64,000 bases of DNA from Pedobacter psychrodurus (GCF_004331735.1 NZ_SJSO01000014.1:1-64000), one strand, 5' to 3'; counted from the first letter of the stretch, positions 46,519 to 56,079 are shown. Made by a program: numbers and translations. The notes: generated from the sequence alone by a model not told the origin.

Positions 46519-46532
46519 TACATTCCAGATTA

Positions 46533-46566
46533 AATCCCACAGATTAATTTCTGTGGGATTTTTTGT
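46533..46566 (+). terminator. clpB terminator
   Basis: AATCCCACAG / CTGTGGGATT with loop ATTAATTT, then TTTTT. Confidence 0.88.
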
Positions 46567-46666
46567 TTAAAATGCCCTCATTAAAAGTAACTAACATGAT
46601 AGTTCATTTTCTTGTTTTTTGTTTCAATAATGATTATTATTGATTACACACAAAAACACAAATAAA

Positions 46667-47320
46667 ATGAAACCTAAATTAATCATCATGGCGCTGTTAT
46701 GCGCCGTCAGTTGGCATTGCTATGCCCAAACTGAAAAGGGAACCGGCTTTGCTGGTTTGAGCCTAAGTTTTGGAACTTCAAAACAAAACAATTCATCACC
46801 AAGCCTAAATACCTTTACCGTTACACCTAGAGGAGGCTACTTTTTGGCCAATAATTTTGCCATAGGTCTGGAGATCCCTTTAAATCTTTCCAAACTACGC
46901 GGCGAAAGCTATATCTCTTGGGACGAAGAAGATGGAAGATACGAGGACCGCTATGGTCCCAAAGAATTTAGCTTCGGCATATCTCCTTTCATACGGAAAT
47001 ATGTGGATGTTAAAAATCGGTTTAAGTTTTTTGCCCAGGCTAATTTGCTGCTCCAAATTAACACATTCAATAGGATTGACGATGAAGGTTACCTCATCCG
47101 TACCGATGCACGGGCAAAAGGCTTAGGAGCAAGTTTAACTCCAGGTTTTACTTATATCCTCTCTAACGATTCTAGTATCGACTTTTCGTTTCCCATTTTA
47201 AGTTTCTTTCATCAAAATTATTATGCTGAAGAATCGTTGTACAACTTCGATAAGAAAAATAACTTGCGGTTAGCGCTCGATAACTTTACCCCTACTTTTA
47301 CGATCAATATTCACTTCTAA
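46667..47320 (+). CDS. Outer-membrane beta-barrel protein
   Basis: A 217-residue exported protein: signal peptide MKPKLIIMALLCAVSWHCYAQ, then alternating beta strands with turns and a final strand ending in an aromatic residue (FTPTFTINIHF), as in small eight-stranded OmpW/OmpX-like porins. The start is placed at MKPKL rather than nine codons earlier because the signal peptide begins there. The leader (ACACAAAAACACAAATAAA) closely matches that before the barrel gene at 47846. Function unknown. Confidence 0.82.
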   Translation: MKPKLIIMALLCAVSWHCYAQTEKGTGFAGLSLSFGTSKQNNSSPSLNTFTVTPRGGYFLANNFAIGLEIPLNLSKLRGESYISWDEEDGRYEDRYGPKEFSFGISPFIRKYVDVKNRFKFFAQANLLLQINTFNRIDDEGYLIRTDARAKGLGASLTPGFTYILSNDSSIDFSFPILSFFHQNYYAEESLYNFDKKNNLRLALDNFTPTFTINIHF

Positions 47321-47331
47321 TTTTACATCTC

Positions 47332-47697
47332 ATGAAAAATATATTCAGCAAAATTTTAATCATCACAGGCATAAGCTTGTTAGTTCTTTTAAGCTTTTCC
47401 AATCAAGCAAATGCTCAACGCTTTCGTGGTAAAATAGAATATTACAGCAGTGTATTCCCTTCTGAGGATGGAAAGATTAAATCTATTAATGGTACTAAAA
47501 TTGAATATTATAATTCGGTTTTTAAATCGGAAGATGGAAAAATTAAATCGATTGGTAATATCAAATTTGAGTACAATAACAGTGGTTCTCAAAAAAGCGA
47601 TGTTAAGATAAAATCAATCCTTAATGAAAATGATGATTCCGAATCGGAAGATGCATTAGACACCTATTACTTTATTGAAAGACTCAATTGTCAATAA
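47332..47697 (+). CDS. Small exported protein made of three short repeats
   Basis: A 121-residue protein with a signal peptide ending ANAQ. The mature part is three imperfect repeats of about 22-24 residues: KIEYYSSVFPSEDGKIKSI, KIEYYNSVFKSEDGKIKSI and KFEYNNSGSQKSDVKIKSI, followed by an acidic tail. The pattern resembles a short beta-solenoid. It begins 11 bases after the barrel gene and is probably co-transcribed with it. No known family. Confidence 0.7.
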   Translation: MKNIFSKILIITGISLLVLLSFSNQANAQRFRGKIEYYSSVFPSEDGKIKSINGTKIEYYNSVFKSEDGKIKSIGNIKFEYNNSGSQKSDVKIKSILNENDDSESEDALDTYYFIERLNCQ

Positions 47698-47722
47698 TTT
47701 ACAACATAATAAACAGTTGAAT

Positions 47723-47751
47723 CCAGGCTAATATTTAGTCTGGTTTTTTTT
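47723..47751 (+). terminator. Terminator after the repeat-protein gene
   Basis: CCAGGCTAA-TAT-TTAGTCTGG followed by eight T. Confidence 0.82.
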
Positions 47752-47845
47752 ATTACTGACAATCAAATAATTAACATAAAAATAACTAAGAACATAGTTT
47801 TATGTCGTTTTTTTATTTTATCATTGGATACACAAAAAAACACAA

Positions 47846-48487
47846 ATGAAAATGAAAAAACAATTATTAATTACCGCTATGGCGGTGGGTATCTCCCTAT
47901 GCGGTTTCGCGCAAACAAAAGGAACAAACGCTTTAAGCTTCGGCGTTAATACTACTACAAACAAAAGTAGCGGAAACAATTACGAAATCAAATCAAAAAA
48001 CAACTCTTTTACGCTTGGTTATGGATTTTTCTTTAAAGATAATGATAAGATTGGCTTAGATTTAATCTATGGATTAACTAAAAATTCCTCTGGAAATGAC
48101 AGCCACCAAGAGCAAAAAAGTTACGGCGGAAACCTAAGTTACCAACACTACTTTCCACTTGTAAAAACCTTGTTTGCTTATGCAGGTGGAAAAGCTGGCT
48201 ACACCTATTCTAAAAACAATAATTTATACAACAACACTTACCCTCAGGTAACGAATTTTACCTCAAATCAATACGCTATAGGAGCCTATGGTGGTATTAC
48301 CTGGTTTGTATCAAAAAGATTCGCCTTAGAAACAAGTTTATTATCAGCAGATATTGTTTACAATAAAACAGAACAAAATGAAATAAATGCCAATAACTAT
48401 TTTACTAAAAACGAATATACCTCATTCAATTTAAGCAGCCAAGGATTCATCAACAACCTTGGTTTTAAGATTTACATACTATTTTAA
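47846..48487 (+). CDS. Outer-membrane beta-barrel protein
   Basis: A 213-residue exported barrel: signal peptide ending CGFAQ, then NALSFGVNTTTN, TLGYGFFFKDNDKIGLDLIYGLT and a last strand NLGFKIYILF ending in Phe. Similar in layout to the barrels at 46667 and 50720 but only distantly alike in sequence. It has its own leader, resembling that of the gene at 46667. The start could also be MKKQLL two codons later. Confidence 0.82.
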   Translation: MKMKKQLLITAMAVGISLCGFAQTKGTNALSFGVNTTTNKSSGNNYEIKSKNNSFTLGYGFFFKDNDKIGLDLIYGLTKNSSGNDSHQEQKSYGGNLSYQHYFPLVKTLFAYAGGKAGYTYSKNNNLYNNTYPQVTNFTSNQYAIGAYGGITWFVSKRFALETSLLSADIVYNKTEQNEINANNYFTKNEYTSFNLSSQGFINNLGFKIYILF

Positions 48488-48507
48488 TCCCTCAACAATA
48501 AGCTTTT

Positions 48508-48540
48508 GGCCCATCCCTTTAAAAAGGATGGGCCCTTTTT
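48508..48540. terminator. Shared terminator between convergent genes
   Basis: GGCCCATCC / GGATGGGCC with loop CTTTAAAAA and a T run on the plus strand. The stop codon of the MFS gene on the minus strand lies at its edge, so it may serve both genes. Confidence 0.8.
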
Positions 48541-49741
48541 ATTTCTTCTTTGTTTCAATATTTGGCAAAAACCCGGTTAATAAACCTATCAAAGGCAGAA
48601 ACGCACAAACATTAAATACATATTCGATACTGGTAGAATCAGCTAGTTTTCCCAATAAAGCCGAGCCAATGCCGCCCATGCCAAAGGCGAAACCAAAAAA
48701 CAATCCAGCAACCAAACCCACTTTTCCAGGAATCAACTCCTGTGCATAAACCAGAATTGCGGAGAATGCTGATGCCAAAATCATCCCGATAGGAATAATG
48801 AGCACGCCTACCCAAAACAGATTGGCATGCGGCAACAACAGCGCAAATGGAGCAGTACCCAATATCGATGTCCAGATTACATATTTCCGTCCTATTTTAT
48901 CGCCTATTGGTCCGCCCAGTAACGTTCCGGCAGCTACCGAAAATAAAAACACAAATAAATAGATCTGTGAGGTTTGCACTGAAACATGGAATTTATCGAT
49001 CAGATAAAAGGTAAAATAATTGGTTAAACTTGCCATGTAAAAATATTTGGAGAAGATCAGCAGCAATAGAATACATACCGAGAAGATTACCTTCCCCCTC
49101 GAAAATTGATTAACCACCGTTTGTATATTAATCTTTTTACTTCTTGACAGCATAAAGCCTCTATACCAATTACCTACATAGGTTAAAATAATAATAGCCA
49201 AAAGTGCAATAACCGAAAACCAGATCACGCTGAACTGCCCGTACGGAACAATAATCCAGGCAGCCAATAATGGACCTAAAGAACTCCCTGCATTGCCGCC
49301 CAACTGAAAAACAGATTGAGCCAATCCCCTCTTTCCGCCAGATGCGGCGTGCGCCATACGTGAAGCTTCGGGATGAAATATAGAAGAGCCAATGCCAATA
49401 AAACATACAGAAAGCAGTATGGTATAAAAATGTGTCGATTGTGAAAGTGAAATCAACCCGATCAGCGTAAAACCCATACCTACCGCCAAAGAATATGGCT
49501 GAGGCTTTTTATCGGTATATAAACCCACAAAAGGTTGTAGCAGTGATGCAGCCAACTGAAAGGTTAATGTAATTAGGCCGATCTGCGAAAAACTTAAATG
49601 ATAACTGGTTTTAATGATGGGGTAAATGGCAGGGATTAATGATTGTATCGTATCGTTAAGCAGGTGCGAAAAACTTAGAGCGAAAAGTATCGGAAAAACG
49701 GTTTTTTCAATAATAGAAGTGGTCGTGCTATTCTCAGTCAT
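48539..49741 (-). CDS. MFS exporter, fosmidomycin-resistance (Fsr) type
   Basis: A 400-residue protein with twelve membrane helices. The start HLLNDTIQSLIPAIYPIIK, GLYTDKKPQPYSLAVGMG and GIGSSIFHPEASRMAHAASGGKRGLAQSVFQLGGNAGSSLGPL are characteristic of the Fsr group of drug/proton antiporters. It likely exports a small toxic compound; the substrate in this organism is unknown. It diverges from an FMN reductase gene 100 bases away. Confidence 0.88.
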   Translation of the reverse strand: MTENSTTTSIIEKTVFPILFALSFSHLLNDTIQSLIPAIYPIIKTSYHLSFSQIGLITLTFQLAASLLQPFVGLYTDKKPQPYSLAVGMGFTLIGLISLSQSTHFYTILLSVCFIGIGSSIFHPEASRMAHAASGGKRGLAQSVFQLGGNAGSSLGPLLAAWIIVPYGQFSVIWFSVIALLAIIILTYVGNWYRGFMLSRSKKINIQTVVNQFSRGKVIFSVCILLLLIFSKYFYMASLTNYFTFYLIDKFHVSVQTSQIYLFVFLFSVAAGTLLGGPIGDKIGRKYVIWTSILGTAPFALLLPHANLFWVGVLIIPIGMILASAFSAILVYAQELIPGKVGLVAGLFFGFAFGMGGIGSALLGKLADSTSIEYVFNVCAFLPLIGLLTGFLPNIETKKK

Positions 49742-49843
49742 AAAGGTAAATTATACCGTCAAAAATAGCAATTATAAATTTTTAACTACATCGGTTGTCC
49801 TTGCAAAAACCAAACATTTTTGTAAAGCTTTGGTTTTATAGCT

Positions 49844-50401
49844 ATGGAAAAGAACAGAAAAATTGTTGGCTTATGCGGAAGTTTAAGAAAGGGATCGTAC
49901 AATGCCATGCTGCTTAAAGTTGCAGGCAGTTTAGTCCCCGAAGATATTCAGTTCGAAACAGTGGCTTTTGATGACGTTCCCATTTATAATGCAGACCTCG
50001 ACTTGCCTGAAACTGAAGAGAGGCCTGCGAGCGTAACAAAATTCAGAGATGTCCTCGCCACTGCTGATGCTTTTATTATTGTTTCTCCTGAATATAATTA
50101 TTCTATTCCTGGTGGATTAAAAAATGCTATTGATTGGGCAAGCCGAGGAAAAGATTCGCCCTTAATGCATAAACCAGTTGCCTTAATGGGCGCAACACAG
50201 GGAATGTGGGGAACGGTTAGAATGCAAACAGCATTTTTGCCTGTTTTTACATTCCTGAATATGAATCCGGTTTTACAACCAGAAGTTTTAGTTGCGCAGG
50301 CTCAAAATAAATTCGACACTGAAGGAAATCTAATCGACGAGAGAACCACCGGTATCATAAAAAAGAAAATAGAAAATTTAATTTCCGCTTGCAAAGTTTA
50401 A
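49844..50401 (+). CDS. NADPH-dependent FMN reductase (flavodoxin-like)
   Basis: A 185-residue flavoprotein of the FMN_red family (azoreductase/ChrR/YieF-like). The phosphate loop GSLRKGSYNAMLL and the flavin-ring motif SPEYNYSIPGGLKNAIDWAS are intact. It transfers two electrons to quinones, azo dyes or metals. Its position next to a drug exporter, in the opposite direction, could suggest a shared detoxification role, but nothing in the sequence proves it. Confidence 0.92.
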   Translation: MEKNRKIVGLCGSLRKGSYNAMLLKVAGSLVPEDIQFETVAFDDVPIYNADLDLPETEERPASVTKFRDVLATADAFIIVSPEYNYSIPGGLKNAIDWASRGKDSPLMHKPVALMGATQGMWGTVRMQTAFLPVFTFLNMNPVLQPEVLVAQAQNKFDTEGNLIDERTTGIIKKKIENLISACKV

Positions 50402-50719
50402 TTCAAAAAAACAACAAGCCCTCATTAAAACCTGCCATTTTTGACATTTTAAATTCTGACATTTATACAAAAAAAGTCAGATTGTCAATCTGTCATGCCT
50501 CAAAAATTAATCGGTCGATTAATTTTTAGTCATACGAAAATAATATTGACTTAACATTAATTTTATATCTGTTTATCAATTAGGCAGTTGACCAAAAACT
50601 GATTTTTTGATGACTTAGACAAAGTTTTCTGGCACAAGTGTTGACTTTTAGGCAAATATAGTCAGACATTAAAATAATAAAATTGACTATGTTTTAATAA
50701 CAAATAAATAATAAAAAAG
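50402..50719. promoter_or_regulatory. Gap with a 26-bp perfect palindrome upstream of a barrel gene
   Basis: AAAAATTAATCG-GT-CGATTAATTTTT (50502-50527) is a 12-bp-arm palindrome about 190 bases upstream of the barrel gene. It lacks GC content in the stem, so it is more like an operator than a terminator. A second weak hairpin (CAGATT-GTC-AATCTG) lies just upstream, followed on the minus strand by T-rich sequence. Several TTGAC hexamer-like motifs follow. Confidence 0.4.
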
Positions 50720-51322
50720 ATGAAAAAACTATTATTATCTTTAGTAGCAGTAGCAGGTTTAGTTTACGGTGCACAAGCACAAACTGAAAAAGGAAATTTT
50801 ATGTTAGGTGGTAACGTAGGTGTTAATTCTACAAAAGTAGATGGCGCTCCTAAGGCAGATTTCAGCTTTAGCGTATTACCAAGTGTTGGTTATTTTATCA
50901 GCAACAATTTTGCAATTGGTACTGGTGTTGGTTACGAATACGATAAAAAAGTAAGCAACAAAACTCAAGAAGGCACTTTTAAAGTTGCTCCTTTCGGACG
51001 TTACTATATTGGTTTATCTGATCAATTCAAATTCTTCGGACAATTATCTGTGCCATTGGCATTTGGTGAGTTAAAAGCAACTGATGCAAACGGCGATAAT
51101 GCAGTTAAATTGGGTACTACTACTAAAATCGGTGTGGAACTTGCTCCAGGTTTTGCATTTTTCCCAACAAAAAGAATCGGTATCGAACTTTCGGTTAAAG
51201 GTTTAAGTTATGAAAACTATACTTTAAAAGCTGAAGGTACTGGCGCTAAATTAAAAACAAACACTTTTGGTTTAAATGCTGATACTTTCGCACCAAGATT
51301 AGGTGTACAGTTCTACTTTTAA
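50720..51322 (+). CDS. Outer-membrane beta-barrel protein
   Basis: A 200-residue porin-like barrel: signal peptide ending GAQAQ, then FMLGGNVGVNST, SVGYFISNNFAIGTGVGYEYD and FAPRLGVQFYF with a terminal Phe. The phrase GYFISNNFAIG is also seen, slightly changed (GYFLANNFAIG), in the barrel at 46667, so the two are related. Codon usage and the strong A-rich leader suggest good expression. It ends at a terminator. Confidence 0.87.
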   Translation: MKKLLLSLVAVAGLVYGAQAQTEKGNFMLGGNVGVNSTKVDGAPKADFSFSVLPSVGYFISNNFAIGTGVGYEYDKKVSNKTQEGTFKVAPFGRYYIGLSDQFKFFGQLSVPLAFGELKATDANGDNAVKLGTTTKIGVELAPGFAFFPTKRIGIELSVKGLSYENYTLKAEGTGAKLKTNTFGLNADTFAPRLGVQFYF

Positions 51323-51369
51323 TTAAATTCTCCCTTAAGGGAACTTAATAAAATGACTTTTTTTCAAAG

Positions 51370-51402
51370 AGCGTCCCGGTTTACCATCGGGACGCTTTTT
51401 GT
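51370..51402 (+). terminator. Terminator after the barrel gene
   Basis: AGCGTCCCG / CGGGACGCT with loop GTTTACCAT, followed by TTTTT. Confidence 0.85.
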
Positions 51403-51403
51403 T

Positions 51404-53056
51404 TTACTTCTTTTCTCTGATGGCTTTAAATTCAGATCCATCTTTCCATTTTGGATATGAATCTTCATTGCTGATGCGGTAACCCATATCAAAAAGCATC
51501 CGAACATCTTCTATAATGCCCGATAAATCCCATGTTTTGGCATCGAAATTATCCTGTGGTGAATGGTAACGGAATTTTGTAAAATCGGCTACCTGTTTTA
51601 ATCCCCACTCCCTGCCGTTTTTGATATTATCTACACCCGAACCTGTAAACAGTGAGGGTACACCAACCTTAGCCAGATTAAAATGATCTGAACGGTAATA
51701 CAAGCCTGATGATGGAACAGGATCTGGCACAATTACCCTCCCCTGCTTTTTAGCCGCCGCTGCAGCATAATCTTCCAGTTCTGACTGTCCAAAGCCATAC
51801 ACCACAATATCTTTAGTTTTACCCGCCATGCCCATCATATCCATATTGATATTGGCGACCGTTTTAGCCAATGGAAAAGTTGGGTGTTTGGCATAATACT
51901 CAGAACCCAAAAGGCCCTGCTCTTCAGCGGTATAAGAAATAAACAAAATGGTACGTTCAAGCGCTTTAGGCAACTTTTTAAAGGCTGAAGCAATTTCGAA
52001 TAAAGAAGCTACGCCAGTTGCATTATCAACCGCTCCGTTGTAAATAGAATCGCCCTGTATTTTCTCTCCCACACCTAAATGATCCCAATGTGCCGAATAA
52101 ATAATAGCTTCATCTTTACGTTTATCGCCTGGTATTTTAGCCAGCACATTATAGGTAACAGATTTTTTGATGGTATTTTTAACTTTGAGTGAGGTAGTGA
52201 TATTTAAATCGACAGCTTTAAAGCCTTTTTTACGGGCACTTAAAGCCAACTCATCAAATGATTTCCCATCCATTGCAAACAGCTGTTTTGCCTTATCTAA
52301 AGTAATCCAGCCTTCTACCACAGTCCTACTCATTCCATTGTCTTCGCTTTGTAGTGTAAGTTTAGATTTCGACCAGCCACTGCGCACAACTGTCCAAGGA
52401 TAGGCTGCAGGTTCAGTATCGTGCACAATGATAATCCCTGTAGCGCCCTGTCTTGCAGCTTCTTCAAACTTATACGTCCATCTGCCGTAGTAAGTCATGT
52501 TTTTGCCTTTAAATAAGGTCGAATCGGCAAAGCCTGGATCATTAATCAGCACCACAACCGTTTTCCCCTTTACATCTAGGTTTGCATAGTCGTTCCAACC
52601 GTATTCGGGTGCAACGATGCCATAACCAGCAAAAACCAGTGGAGAGTTACTCATGCTTACTTCATCTTGCACACGGCGCGTGCCAGCCACAAAATCGGTT
52701 AAATAATTGAGTGTTAAGGAAGCCGTTTTTCCTTTTAGCACCATTTTATCTTCCGGCACAGATTTAATCTCGACCATAGGCACCTCTTGAAAGAAACTAT
52801 CTCCATTGCCTGGCTGCAGGCCCAATTTTTCGAACTGGGTTTTTAGATAATTAATGGTTTTGGTTTCTCCATTGGTAAAAGGTTTTCGTCCTTCTAAACT
52901 ATCAGCAGCAATTACCGATAGATATTGGGTTAAACTCGAATCGTTAATGGCTTTTATGGCTAAAGAATCAGCACCGGCATCAGTGCTTTTTACGCCCTGC
53001 TTACAAGCACCTAAAAAAAGAAGTACACAGCCCGAGAATAGTATGAATTTTTTCAT
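51404..53056 (-). CDS. M28-family zinc aminopeptidase, lipoprotein
   Basis: A 550-residue lipoprotein (signal ending FLGAC). A PA insert (about 100-270, YNVL boundary) precedes the M28 catalytic domain with the usual co-catalytic zinc ligands: IYSAHWDHLG (His, Asp), GAVDNATGVA (Asp), the catalytic pair in YTAEEQGLLGSEYY, NINMDMMG (Asp) and YRSDHFNLAKVGVP (His). It trims N-terminal residues from peptides in the periplasm or at the surface. The ATG at 53056 is preferred to a TTG one codon earlier. Confidence 0.93.
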   Translation of the reverse strand: MKKFILFSGCVLLFLGACKQGVKSTDAGADSLAIKAINDSSLTQYLSVIAADSLEGRKPFTNGETKTINYLKTQFEKLGLQPGNGDSFFQEVPMVEIKSVPEDKMVLKGKTASLTLNYLTDFVAGTRRVQDEVSMSNSPLVFAGYGIVAPEYGWNDYANLDVKGKTVVVLINDPGFADSTLFKGKNMTYYGRWTYKFEEAARQGATGIIIVHDTEPAAYPWTVVRSGWSKSKLTLQSEDNGMSRTVVEGWITLDKAKQLFAMDGKSFDELALSARKKGFKAVDLNITTSLKVKNTIKKSVTYNVLAKIPGDKRKDEAIIYSAHWDHLGVGEKIQGDSIYNGAVDNATGVASLFEIASAFKKLPKALERTILFISYTAEEQGLLGSEYYAKHPTFPLAKTVANINMDMMGMAGKTKDIVVYGFGQSELEDYAAAAAKKQGRVIVPDPVPSSGLYYRSDHFNLAKVGVPSLFTGSGVDNIKNGREWGLKQVADFTKFRYHSPQDNFDAKTWDLSGIIEDVRMLFDMGYRISNEDSYPKWKDGSEFKAIREKK

Positions 53057-53131
53057 CAAAATATTTTGTTTTTAATAGATGTTATATCATTTTCTGAAAA
53101 ATACGAAGAAATTGGGGAAAGATGTGAATAG

Positions 53132-55957
53132 TTATTGCTTGATCAGCTTAAATTTCTTTAACTGCTGCCCGTTTTTATTAATCACCCCTACATAAATACC
53201 CGTTGATAATGTATTGAGCAAAAAACGGTTCGAGCTTGTGGCCTTTTCTTCAAAAACCTTCTGTCCTAATATGTTAAAGATAGATAGGTTATAATCTTCG
53301 AATGATCCGCTCAGAATTGTTAAATAATCAGCTACGGGATTAGGGAAGAAAGAAAATTCATTCTCTTTAAGAAACACTACCGACACCAGATCGCTCTGCA
53401 CCTGGCCATTCGCAGTTTCGAAAGTAACGCGGTAAAACTGGATTCCAGCTTTTGGCTTTTCATCGAAAACGGCATAATCGAGTTGATTCTGAACCGGTTT
53501 GGTCTGCTGTAAAGCCGTGAAAGTATTAACACCTGTCTGTTTTTCCCAAATGATATTCTTTAAATCTAAGGTGCTTCCAATGTTCAGATCAAGCCTTATC
53601 CGGTTATCATCGGCTACTGATGCAAATAAATTCTTTACATAACAGGCAATCCCCTGTTGTGTATAATCGATGGTATAACTTTTCAGGCCGGTAAAACCTG
53701 CACCATTTGCCGCTACGGCAAAATATTTACTATTAATTTTGGTTATATCAAGCTTAACTAGGGTATCAGCAAGGGTTAAAACCGGAGAAAGGATATTATC
53801 CACTACATTATATAGTGTATAATCTTTTGCGCCAGGTTGTGGATTCCAGTTTAACACAATTCCATCTTTGCATACATATCCAACTTTTAATGCTCTTGGA
53901 TTAGAAATAATAAAAGATTGGCTCACTATTACATTTCCCTCTACCTCCATTTTTATCATTGCTTTAGCAAACAAATCTGGAGTATTCCAATTGTAAAAAC
54001 CTTTGCTTAAATCGATCCCAGAAGCAATTGATTTCCATGTAATACCTTCATCATAACTCACTGATAAGTTTCCGGTTTTACTTGTGTAGGTATTATCCCA
54101 CCGGATGTAGTTATCTTCATTTGCAAAAAAGTATTCGTTTTTTTCAGGACTGATGAAAGAAAAAGTGTTTTTGAAGATATAACGATAAGCCAGTGCAAAA
54201 CGCTGGTTATTGCCTTGTGAAATCCTATTACCATTAACATGGATACTGTAAGCACCAGCAGAGGGGTTATCAAGTGTAACCTGCTGAACGGTATTGATAA
54301 CATCTGCTTTACGCACAGCTGGCTTTGAGAGGGAATCTAAATGAGGAAAACTGCTTAACACCCATGGCAGCGTTAAATTTCCACCAGAATTTTCGAGACT
54401 TAAATCCAATCCATTAACTAAACTTTGTGCTGCATTTACAACTGCAGGAGGATCGTTCCAGGTAATGGTAAGTTTAACTTCAGCTACATTAGTTGGAATA
54501 GCTAAAGGAATAACCAAATCCTGATTTTTAGCCACATCATAAATAGAAACCCGGTTTTCATCTAAAGTTTTTAATGCTTGGGCTACATTGAGTTTTCCAT
54601 ATCCGTACACAAAATCAACCTGTGGTGCACCCAAATCATCAGCCGAATTAATCACTGTTGCTCTGATTAGTGAAGCAGAAGGTACTTTTTTATATTTCTG
54701 CTGATAAAACTGTTCTAACAAAGCGATTGATCCACTGGTAATTGCTGCAGAGCCGGATGTTCCATCTTCGCCAAGCGCAACAAGTTCCGGTTTTACACGA
54801 CCATCGTAGGCAGGGCCTTTGCTACTCAGATTTTCAGAAATGTTTTCTCTGTTGATCCCACCTATTACCAATAAATTTTTGGCCTGTTTAAAATTGCCCG
54901 TTAAATTGGCACGAGCGGTCATACCTTGATAAAACCCTACAGAAGGTGTAGCTGTTCCCTTATTTCCTGCAGAAAAAACATGGATCAAAGTATCAGTTTC
55001 AAAGATCTGTTTATCGTATGCAGCAGCTTCAATTCCATAATCGTTATCGATATCGGTACCGTACGAATGATTTTGAACTTTAATCTGAAGTCGATTTAAA
55101 TCAGTAACCAAATCAGGCATGAGGTTAGAAAAATCAGAATATGCCAATTTAGCTTTAGGTGCAGCGCCTAAACCGCGGATAAATGAATTGCCGTTTCCTA
55201 ATGCCAAAGTGGCCATAATGGTGGCGTGAGTGGTTGGTGTTTTGCCAATATTAGCGCCAGGCAACGTTTTCCCCAGCAGATCAAGATCGGTTGCCTCGTA
55301 CATGCCTTCTTTAAAAGAAACATTTATTCCTGTACCATCGATACTAGGAAAGAGGTTACGGGCATTAGAAATTTGGTTTAAGCCCAGGTCGATGCCATTA
55401 ATTACCACTTCCTCCTTAGCAACAGGTAAAACATCGGCGTATAAAATATCCTCCAGCTCCAATATCAACATTAAATCAGCCGGCAAAATATAAACCGTGA
55501 TCATGTTATTGATGTGATCTATTGATTTTACGCTTAGGTTTTTAGTTGCACCTGGCAGTGCATTTATATTTTTAAAGGATAACCTAACCAGAATGGAATC
55601 GTTCTTTTTTGTGACCTTAGCAAGCACTTTGATTAACCGATCGCTAGCCTTCCATAGTCCGTTAGCCTGTTCTTGATAAATTATACGATTAGAGAGGTTG
55701 GAAACAGCCGATTTTTCGACAATAAAATAATCGCCGGCAAGCTTCTTTTTAGGGTTCAATAATTGAATTTCGGTAGCTGTTAGTGTTCGATTGAAACGAA
55801 CCAAAATAATCCCTTTGTCACTTAATTTTTGGGAATTGCCGGTTTTTGAAATATATTTTTCAAAATATTTTTCTATTCCAGCAGGTTGTACTTGTGCGTT
55901 TAAACTAAACACAGACAGACAAAAACATATAACTAAAACTACAGTAGCGACTCTCAA
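53132..55957 (-). CDS. S8 subtilisin-like protease with type IX secretion sorting domain
   Basis: A 941-residue protein: signal peptide (to SLNAQ), propeptide (about 25-190), S8 domain (about 200-470), Ig-like modules, and a type A C-terminal sorting domain (FSFFPNPVADYLTIL ... NTLSTGIYVGVINKNGQQLKKFKLI) that targets it to the type IX machinery. Catalytic His (TTHATIMATLA) and Ser (GTSGSAAITSG) and the oxyanion Asn (SAGNKG) are visible. The usual catalytic Asp appears as Glu (GTGINVSFKEGM). Translation must begin at TTG (55957), as no ATG lies upstream in frame and the signal peptide starts there. Confidence 0.9.
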   Translation of the reverse strand: MRVATVVLVICFCLSVFSLNAQVQPAGIEKYFEKYISKTGNSQKLSDKGIILVRFNRTLTATEIQLLNPKKKLAGDYFIVEKSAVSNLSNRIIYQEQANGLWKASDRLIKVLAKVTKKNDSILVRLSFKNINALPGATKNLSVKSIDHINNMITVYILPADLMLILELEDILYADVLPVAKEEVVINGIDLGLNQISNARNLFPSIDGTGINVSFKEGMYEATDLDLLGKTLPGANIGKTPTTHATIMATLALGNGNSFIRGLGAAPKAKLAYSDFSNLMPDLVTDLNRLQIKVQNHSYGTDIDNDYGIEAAAYDKQIFETDTLIHVFSAGNKGTATPSVGFYQGMTARANLTGNFKQAKNLLVIGGINRENISENLSSKGPAYDGRVKPELVALGEDGTSGSAAITSGSIALLEQFYQQKYKKVPSASLIRATVINSADDLGAPQVDFVYGYGKLNVAQALKTLDENRVSIYDVAKNQDLVIPLAIPTNVAEVKLTITWNDPPAVVNAAQSLVNGLDLSLENSGGNLTLPWVLSSFPHLDSLSKPAVRKADVINTVQQVTLDNPSAGAYSIHVNGNRISQGNNQRFALAYRYIFKNTFSFISPEKNEYFFANEDNYIRWDNTYTSKTGNLSVSYDEGITWKSIASGIDLSKGFYNWNTPDLFAKAMIKMEVEGNVIVSQSFIISNPRALKVGYVCKDGIVLNWNPQPGAKDYTLYNVVDNILSPVLTLADTLVKLDITKINSKYFAVAANGAGFTGLKSYTIDYTQQGIACYVKNLFASVADDNRIRLDLNIGSTLDLKNIIWEKQTGVNTFTALQQTKPVQNQLDYAVFDEKPKAGIQFYRVTFETANGQVQSDLVSVVFLKENEFSFFPNPVADYLTILSGSFEDYNLSIFNILGQKVFEEKATSSNRFLLNTLSTGIYVGVINKNGQQLKKFKLIKQ

Positions 55958-56079
55958 TAATTATTTTATTATAAAATTTTGTTTACATCATATATCTTCC
56001 CTAAATTAGGATTTATAAGGTAATCCACAAATTTTATTAACTAACTTATTCAACCTAAACTAATTTAATTCCAAGTAAG

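Noticed and set aside
50502-50527. Terminator of the FMN reductase gene
   Set aside because: The stem is almost entirely A/T and about 100 bases beyond the stop codon; an operator-like palindrome is more plausible.
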